In this document: in pieces, positions 22,848 to 26,498 of the stretch | How positions within the stretch are numbered: the first letter of the stretch is position 1 | How the letters are laid out: the number at the start of each line of letters is the position of its first letter | From: a virus | Strand: one strand, 5' to 3' | Length of the DNA stretch: 26,498 nt | Virus record (IMG/VR): IMGVR_UViG_3300047476_000140 | Coordinates: 1 to 26,498 of that record | Notes under the pieces: generated by a model | Database searches by the model: none | What the model was told of the DNA's origin: nothing | The model's input: only the letters and a program-made list of their open reading frames with translations | Program-made: the position numbers and the translations under genes

Positions 22848-23182
22848 TACTTGTTCTTTCCAATTTCTGCCGCGGCTCTAACGATTGCTCTGCGGGTTGC
22901 TGCGTAGGGGTTATCTCGATTGATTTCTTCACACTCAAAACCAGTTACAGAAATTGCTACGGTTCTCCCATGACCCTCAATCGTCACGCATTGTTCCAAC
23001 TTCACAGCCAAACGCAGCGCATCACCATCGTCTGTTAGTGGGTTCCAATATTCTTCAAGATCGTCCGCATAAAAAGCCTCAGAAAAACCATAGCGAATAT
23101 TCATCCATTCGCCACCATTTTGATATTCGCCTTTATATCCAGCCGCTTTAGCAGCCAGTTCTAGCAGTTCTTTGTCATTCAA
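22847..23182 (-). CDS. Phage ABA-sandwich domain protein
   Basis: A 111-aa protein: MNDKELLELAAKAAGYKGEY at the start, then EYWNPLTDDGDALRLAVKLE at about 44-63, the hallmark of the phage ABA-sandwich family, and a C-terminal helix PYAATRRAIVRAAAEIGKN. Function unknown; common in phage early regions. I accept a TTG start at 23182 because AAGGAG lies exactly 6 nt before it and the conserved N-terminal helix would be lost with the next ATG, at about residue 27. It overlaps the 36-aa ORF upstream and the primase downstream, so the three are probably translated together. Confidence 0.85.
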   Translation of the reverse strand: MNDKELLELAAKAAGYKGEYQNGGEWMNIRYGFSEAFYADDLEEYWNPLTDDGDALRLAVKLEQCVTIEGHGRTVAISVTGFECEEINRDNPYAATRRAIVRAAAEIGKNK

Positions 23183-23285
23183 GGTCTTCTCCTTCTTCTA
23201 ATTCCTGCAATCGCTGCTCCAATTCGTAGACCCTTTGAGCCAACGCAATCAGCAGCAGCGTCCAAAATTCTTGTGTGTTTTCCAT
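23175..23285 (-). CDS. 36-aa helical ORF
   Basis: A very short gene: MENTQEFWTLLLIALAQRVY at the start, then a Glu/Leu heptad-like helix (YELEQRLQELEEGED). It has a hydrophobic patch at 8-17 and a coiled-coil-like acidic end. The ATG comes 5 nt after the U-tract of the upstream terminator and lacks a Shine-Dalgarno. Its end overlaps the TTG start of the ABA-sandwich gene and supplies that gene's ribosome site, so one role may be translational coupling. Real but low-certainty. Confidence 0.5.
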   Translation of the reverse strand: MENTQEFWTLLLIALAQRVYELEQRLQELEEGEDLE

Positions 23286-23290
23286 AGAGG

Positions 23291-23323
23291 AAAAAAAAGC
23301 GGGACAGCGTGATGCTGCCCCGC
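23291..23323 (-). terminator. Intrinsic terminator in the early operon
   Basis: On the minus strand GCGGGGCAGC pairs with GCTGTCCCGC (one mismatch) across a 5-nt loop, followed by eight T (23298-23291). It begins 12 bp after the stop of the 49-aa ORF. As early genes continue in the same direction, partial termination or antitermination is likely. Confidence 0.85.
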
Positions 23324-23335
23324 CTTCTCTCGCTG

Positions 23336-23485
23336 TTACTGAGGTGGCTGATCTTTAGGGTCGTCCTTGGTGACGAACTCATAAATAGATTCAGCGATTG
23401 CTTTAACAGCATCGAGTGATGTGCCTTGTGGCACAGAGCGCAAAGCTAATGCGATAGCTTCAAAACGAATTTGCATTGTGTTCAT
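23336..23485 (-). CDS. 49-aa hypothetical protein
   Basis: A short gene with a good ribosome site: AAGGA lies about 9 nt before ATG 23485. The product starts MNTMQIRFEAIALALRSVPQ, continues as a helix (SLDAVKAIAESIYEFV) and ends in a charged, proline-containing tail (KDDPKDQPPQ). No Cys and no membrane span. It lies 12 bp after the SSB-like gene and is followed by a strong terminator, so it is the last gene of that transcript section. Function unknown. Confidence 0.65.
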   Translation of the reverse strand: MNTMQIRFEAIALALRSVPQGTSLDAVKAIAESIYEFVTKDDPKDQPPQ

Positions 23486-23497
23486 GTGTGTGATTCC

Positions 23498-24079
23498 TTA
23501 AAACATTTCGTCATCATCAACTGCTTTTGCTGCGGCTGTCTTGGGTGCAGCGGCTTGCTTCATGCCACCGAACTCACTAGAAGATGTGAAGCTAGGTTCT
23601 TCTTCGGCATCCATGCCAGCGGGACGATCAACCCACGACACCACATTGAAGTTAGGGATGCGTGTTGAGCCTTTGCCGATCTTCTCCAGCTTGCTGCCTG
23701 TGTACTCAATGACAGGCAACTTGCCAGCGTTGGCTTCACGCTGCGCGGCTGCTGCGTTGTAGAGGGCTTCTAAGCCCATATTAGGACCAGTACCGTTGGA
23801 TGACCATTCAACAGTTCCGAGTTCCTTGTTGTAGAACTTCACCATGAAGCCACGCTTGTGATCTGGTGAAGGCTGCGGACCTTTCTTGCCAAGACCTGCA
23901 TCTGCTTGCCAATCACGCACACCTTCACCGAGGTGCAGCCAACCTGTTTGCACATTGTCAATGTCAAACACGACCTTCTTGAGTTGAATTTCTTCTTTTG
24001 CGTTGTTGAGCCAAGCGTTTGCAGATGGCATAAAGCGGATGTAATTTCCTGAACCGCCAGAGGATGATAGATTAAGCAT
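23498..24079 (-). CDS. Putative single-stranded DNA-binding protein
   Basis: A 193-aa protein. Residues 13-110 are beta-rich (NYIRFMPSANAWLNNAKEEI, KKVVFDIDNVQTGWLHLGEG, GFMVKFYNKELGTVEWSSNG), compatible with an OB fold. After about residue 155 comes a Pro/Ala/Ser-rich linker, and the protein ends KAVDDDEMF. An acidic tip with a final Phe is the protein-interaction tail of bacterial SSB and T7 gp2.5-like proteins. It stands among recombination and replication genes, which supports the role. AAAGG is 5 nt before the ATG. The OB fold is inferred, not shown. Confidence 0.7.
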   Translation of the reverse strand: MLNLSSSGGSGNYIRFMPSANAWLNNAKEEIQLKKVVFDIDNVQTGWLHLGEGVRDWQADAGLGKKGPQPSPDHKRGFMVKFYNKELGTVEWSSNGTGPNMGLEALYNAAAAQREANAGKLPVIEYTGSKLEKIGKGSTRIPNFNVVSWVDRPAGMDAEEEPSFTSSSEFGGMKQAAAPKTAAAKAVDDDEMF

Positions 24080-24127
24080 TTGAGCCTTTCGAGTTTAAGA
24101 ATGCCACGATGTGTGACGGGGTTGTGA

Positions 24128-25198
24128 TTATTGACCAAGCCCAACTGCTCTTGCAAGCGTTAAGCCAGAAGATTTTTTCTCTGTGATGTCATCCAGCAAC
24201 ACTCTGTCTTCTTTTGACAACAGCTTACTGGCTTCTGACGGTGAGATTAGTTCTATTGTGTACAACTTGGATTTCTCGATGCCAGCTTGCATCAAGACTT
24301 CAACTGCCTTGTTTTCGTCTTTCCACTTACGCTGTGCGCGTTTTGGTTGCATCTGCCAGCCTGTGATGACTGAACCTGATTCGATCTTCTGCGTGGCGTA
24401 TTCACGCAATGCTTTGATGTAGTCTTCGACTGCTGTGACCTTTGAAAGCATGATGCCGATCTGCTCGTCTGTCATGTCGTGCATACGCTTGATGTCCTGC
24501 GCTGCGACTTCGTTGAACTCTGCGACATGGGCAGGACAAGTCGCCTTTGCTGGACACCATTGGCACGCCTTCTCTGACGGTGTTGGCGTTGTCTCGCCTT
24601 TGACGATGGCTTTAATCGCTGGCGTGAGATAGGTTGCAGCCCACTCGTTCAGCTCCTTGTAGGTCAGCTTGTGAGTGCGTGGCTCACCGTGATGCGGCTG
24701 AATGATTCTGAGTTCTATGTTGCTGAAGTCAGTCTTGAGTTGTGCCATTGCGCCGATTGCGTAAATCTTCATCTGATCTGAATCAGCGTCAACAAAGCCT
24801 CTGCCTGTCTTCAAGTCAGCAATGACAAGCGTGTCCTTGTCGTAAGAGTACGCAATGACATCTGCTGTGCCAGCGAGTGTGAGTTCTTTGCCTTTGTACG
24901 CCGTGACGAATTGCTCGACCTTAAGCGTGCCCATGTCCAACTCAAGCTGCCTGATGTGGTCAACATGAGCGTAAGCAAAGCGTGCGTTTTCCTCTGTGAT
25001 CGTGATGCCTTCCACGACCTTGCCGATGTACTCGTCAGGTGATGTGCCTGTGAGGTAGCAGGTTTCAGCGACTGCGTGAATCGCTGTGCCGATCTGCGCG
25101 GCTTCGCCTGATGGTTGATAAGGGATGCCTTCCGACAGCTTGACAGATGCAGGACAGGCAATCCAGCGTGATGATGATGATGGTCTGAGTTTTATCAT
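24128..25198 (-). CDS. PD-(D/E)XK nuclease, DUF2800 / Cas4-RecB-like
   Basis: A 356-aa protein from ATG 25198, which overlaps the upstream stop as ATGA; a TTG 15 bases earlier is less likely. Nuclease residues: H41 in GTAIHAVAE, D113 in GTADVIAY, D128 and K130 in IADLKTG, and Q142 in the following helix. An Fe-S-type Cys set is split between the ends: C15 (WIACPAS) and C212, C215, C221 (ACQWCPAKATCPAH), as in Cas4 and AddB. It matches DUF2800, common in phage recombination modules, and could process DNA ends for recombination or degrade host DNA. Neighbours are the SSB-like and RuvC-like genes. Confidence 0.85.
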   Translation of the reverse strand: MIKLRPSSSSRWIACPASVKLSEGIPYQPSGEAAQIGTAIHAVAETCYLTGTSPDEYIGKVVEGITITEENARFAYAHVDHIRQLELDMGTLKVEQFVTAYKGKELTLAGTADVIAYSYDKDTLVIADLKTGRGFVDADSDQMKIYAIGAMAQLKTDFSNIELRIIQPHHGEPRTHKLTYKELNEWAATYLTPAIKAIVKGETTPTPSEKACQWCPAKATCPAHVAEFNEVAAQDIKRMHDMTDEQIGIMLSKVTAVEDYIKALREYATQKIESGSVITGWQMQPKRAQRKWKDENKAVEVLMQAGIEKSKLYTIELISPSEASKLLSKEDRVLLDDITEKKSSGLTLARAVGLGQ

Positions 25199-25416
25199 TT
25201 GTAATCCCAACAAAGCATTGCTTGATAGTAATCGGCTCTTTCTTTATTCGTCATTGACAGCATTATTGCTCCAGCTTGTTCTGTGTAGTCGTGATACATG
25301 AAATGTTGATACATCGCCATTTGGAAGTCACCTGTATCAATGTGAACTTGTCTTCTGTAAGCGCAATATGCAATGTGATACTTGAGAAAAAGCAACTCTT
25401 TTATTTTTGATTCCAT
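25195..25416 (-). CDS. Hypothetical protein
   Basis: A 73-aa protein with many Tyr, His and Met residues: MESKIKELLFLKYHIAYCAY at the start, QVHIDTGDFQMAMYQHFMYH in the middle and ADYYQAMLCWDYK at the end. It looks helical and soluble, with no recognised family. CAGGAG lies 8 nt before the ATG. It overlaps the upstream gene by 16 bp and the nuclease gene by 4 bp, so it belongs to the same translated block. Confidence 0.7.
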   Translation of the reverse strand: MESKIKELLFLKYHIAYCAYRRQVHIDTGDFQMAMYQHFMYHDYTEQAGAIMLSMTNKERADYYQAMLCWDYK

Positions 25417-25748
25417 GCTGCACGCTCCTGTTCGATTTCTTCTGAAAATAGGTTGTAGATTCTTGATCTGACTTGCCCGTCAACTGCCCAACCTAGAGAG
25501 TCGGGGTTTAGCATTTCACGCAGTATGTCATTGCGCTGTTTCAATGCGTGCCGTGTGCGTTCTAGCTCTGTTGTGAGCCACACGATGTGCTGTCTAAGCA
25601 CTTCTCTTTCTTCTTCCTTTGCGTCTAGCAATTGTTTCTCCTGTTGTTGTGATTCCTTCATGCACTTGAGCGCATATTCCCGCATCTGCTTGGCTGAATA
25701 CTTCGCTTCAAATACGCTGCATTTGTTTGGTAATCGTGCGAGTGTCAA
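25401..25748 (-). CDS. Coiled-coil hypothetical protein
   Basis: A 115-aa protein: MTLARLPNKCSVFEAKYSAK at the start, then a long Glu/Gln/Leu helix from about 23 to 72 (including DAKEEEREVLRQHIVWLTTE), a short linker (LNPDSLGWAVDGQVR) and a final helix. The start is TTG at 25748, overlapping the RuvC stop (TTGA); an internal ATG at residue 22 is an alternative. The coiled coil suggests oligomerisation. No family recognised. Confidence 0.6.
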   Translation of the reverse strand: MTLARLPNKCSVFEAKYSAKQMREYALKCMKESQQQEKQLLDAKEEEREVLRQHIVWLTTELERTRHALKQRNDILREMLNPDSLGWAVDGQVRSRIYNLFSEEIEQERAAWNQK

Positions 25749-26227
25749 AGTGTCTTAGTCCCGTAGTAAGCAATCATGCAAGAATCTGCTCTGCCTGAAT
25801 CCTTCACGCGCTTGAAGAGATGCTGGTCATCTGGGTGCAGCTCCATCGCACGATGACGAATTGCGTCCTTGCCTTTGCCGCAGCCTGTGGCTTTCATCCA
25901 TGCTTGCGGAGTGATGTAGGTGACGGGAACAGACAACGCAGCAAGACAGCCTTCAATGACACCTGCTGCACGCCCGAAGGCAAACATTGATGACACTCCC
26001 TGATTGGGCATTGCGCCGACCTTTTCAACGAAGGCGTGCGTGGGTGCAAGCTCTTTGATAATGGCTGCAACGCCTTGCGCTGAGACTTGTCTTTTGGTGC
26101 TGCCACCGCGAACCACCTCAACGATAGGCATATCAACGACACGATCAAGCCTTCCATCGACATAGAGTGCAAACGCACCGAGAGCACCCACATCACAGCC
26201 CATAACTCGTTTGACGGGCTGAATCAT
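25745..26227 (-). CDS. RuvC-like Holliday junction resolvase
   Basis: A 160-aa RNase H-fold nuclease. Catalytic acids can be placed at D12 (VMGCDVGALGAF), E68 (HAFVEKVGAMPNQGVSS) and D143 with D148 (VKDSGRADSCMIAYYG), and the helix region MFAFGRAAGVIEG matches the family. It should cut branched DNA formed by recombination or replication before packaging. Length is close to bacterial RuvC. The ATG overlaps the HTH gene's stop (ATGA), so the two are coupled. It is first in a recombination block with the nuclease and SSB-like protein. Confidence 0.88.
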   Translation of the reverse strand: MIQPVKRVMGCDVGALGAFALYVDGRLDRVVDMPIVEVVRGGSTKRQVSAQGVAAIIKELAPTHAFVEKVGAMPNQGVSSMFAFGRAAGVIEGCLAALSVPVTYITPQAWMKATGCGKGKDAIRHRAMELHPDDQHLFKRVKDSGRADSCMIAYYGTKTL

Positions 26228-26448
26228 GGCTGACCGATCTTGTCGATGGACTCGATACGCTGCGCGATGAGGCGGTCTGCTGCGTCCTTGAGGCGATGAA
26301 TTGATGAGACTAGGGGCGTGACCTTGCCAGCCTTCCAGCGTGACGCCACAGACGGGTCTAGACCCGCCTCACGGCAGACATCAGCCATAGTGAAGCCAGC
26401 TAAAGCAGCACGCTCTTGAATCTCTTTGATGTAGTTTGGATTTGTCAT
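26224..26448 (-). CDS. Small helix-turn-helix regulator
   Basis: A 74-aa protein: MTNPNYIKEIQERAALAGFT, then MADVCREAGLDPSVASRWKA at about 21-40, which reads as a Cro/CI-type helix-turn-helix, followed by GKVTPLVSSIHRLKDAADRL. It is likely to bind operators as a dimer. A perfect 17-bp inverted repeat touches its start codon and overlaps a good promoter, which suggests self-repression. There is no Shine-Dalgarno, and the predicted leader is only a few bases, so near-leaderless translation is possible. Confidence 0.8.
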   Translation of the reverse strand: MTNPNYIKEIQERAALAGFTMADVCREAGLDPSVASRWKAGKVTPLVSSIHRLKDAADRLIAQRIESIDKIGQP

Positions 26449-26465
26449 GGCTTAAATGTTAAGCC
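26449..26465. promoter_or_regulatory. Operator-like palindrome at the HTH gene start
   Basis: GGCTTAA and TTAAGCC form a perfect 7-bp inverted repeat around a 3-bp centre, directly next to the start codon of the HTH gene and overlapping the last bases of the -10 box. Its size fits a Cro/CI-type dimer site. Confidence 0.6.
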
Positions 26466-26490
26466 ATAATTGATTTGCGTGGCAAGTCAA
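26463..26490 (-). promoter_or_regulatory. Promoter of the HTH-RuvC operon
   Basis: TTGACT (26490-26485), 16-bp spacer, TATGGC (26468-26463). The -35 matches five of six and the -10 three of six. The start would fall near 26456, giving a leader under ten bases inside the palindrome. Confidence 0.5.
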
Positions 26491-26498
26491 AAAAAGGG

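Noticed and set aside
23179-23412. 77-aa minus-strand ORF across the early terminator
   Set aside because: It runs through the terminator hairpin and poly-U and has biased composition; the 49-aa and 36-aa ORFs explain the region better.
23839-24156. 105-aa minus-strand ORF over the SSB-like gene start
   Set aside because: Frame shadow of the SSB-like and nuclease genes, which have better composition and ribosome sites.

Overview
The window is part of the genome of a tailed double-stranded DNA bacteriophage. Every gene I accept reads on the minus strand, so biological order runs from high to low coordinates. The set is typical of a short-tailed (podovirus-like) phage of a Gram-negative host: a large P22-type portal, a SU10/DUF5309-type major capsid protein, an acidic scaffold, a P22 gp10-like DNA stabilisation protein, glycine/alanine-rich ejection proteins and a GH19 endolysin. 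Base composition looks slightly below 50% GC. Several genes resemble those of uncultured freshwater proteobacterial phages, but the host is inference only. No integrase, DNA polymerase or RNA polymerase lies in the window. The left end cuts a gene, so the genome continues there.

Layout in the direction of transcription. (1) 26490-20817, early and DNA metabolism: a small HTH regulator behind a promoter and a 17-bp palindrome, a RuvC-like resolvase, two small unknowns, a DUF2800-type PD-(D/E)XK nuclease with an Fe-S-type Cys set, an SSB-like protein with an acidic Phe-ended tail, a 49-aa ORF, an intrinsic terminator, a 36-aa ORF, a phage ABA-sandwich protein with a TTG start, and a primase-helicase. 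(2) 20816-19907: a non-coding block with nine TTGTCCC-core repeats, followed by an unrecognised 228-aa protein. (3) 19899-17329, packaging: a good sigma70-like promoter, the small terminase, a gap of nearly 600 bp, then the large terminase. The gap holds DnaA boxes and a tRNA-like inverted-repeat RNA candidate. (4) 17317-15535: PGDYG-like and DUF6496-like small proteins, a glycosyltransferase and a methyltransferase. (5) 15538-9017, head and connector: portal, small unknown, scaffold, major capsid protein, intrinsic terminator, small unknown, a second glycosyltransferase, head-tail adaptor and a structural protein. (6) 9014-6404, tail: a protein with strict 20- and 10-residue repeats, a tail fibre and its probable assembly chaperone. 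(7) 6404-3705, lysis and membrane genes: five small or medium membrane proteins followed by the endolysin. (8) 3681-1: a jelly-roll-like virion protein, gp10-like stabiliser, small unknown and ejection proteins.

Genes are tightly packed, often with ATGA, GTGA or TAATG junctions that imply translational coupling. Early genes would regulate transcription, prime and unwind DNA, bind ssDNA and resolve recombination or packaging intermediates. TerS/TerL package DNA through the portal into capsids built on the scaffold, adaptor and tail proteins finish the virion, and holin plus endolysin release progeny. The least ordinary parts are the TerS-TerL gap (DnaA boxes plus tRNA-like element), the TTTGTCCC repeat block, the metrically exact repeat protein, and two terminators each followed within 2-5 nt by a start codon.
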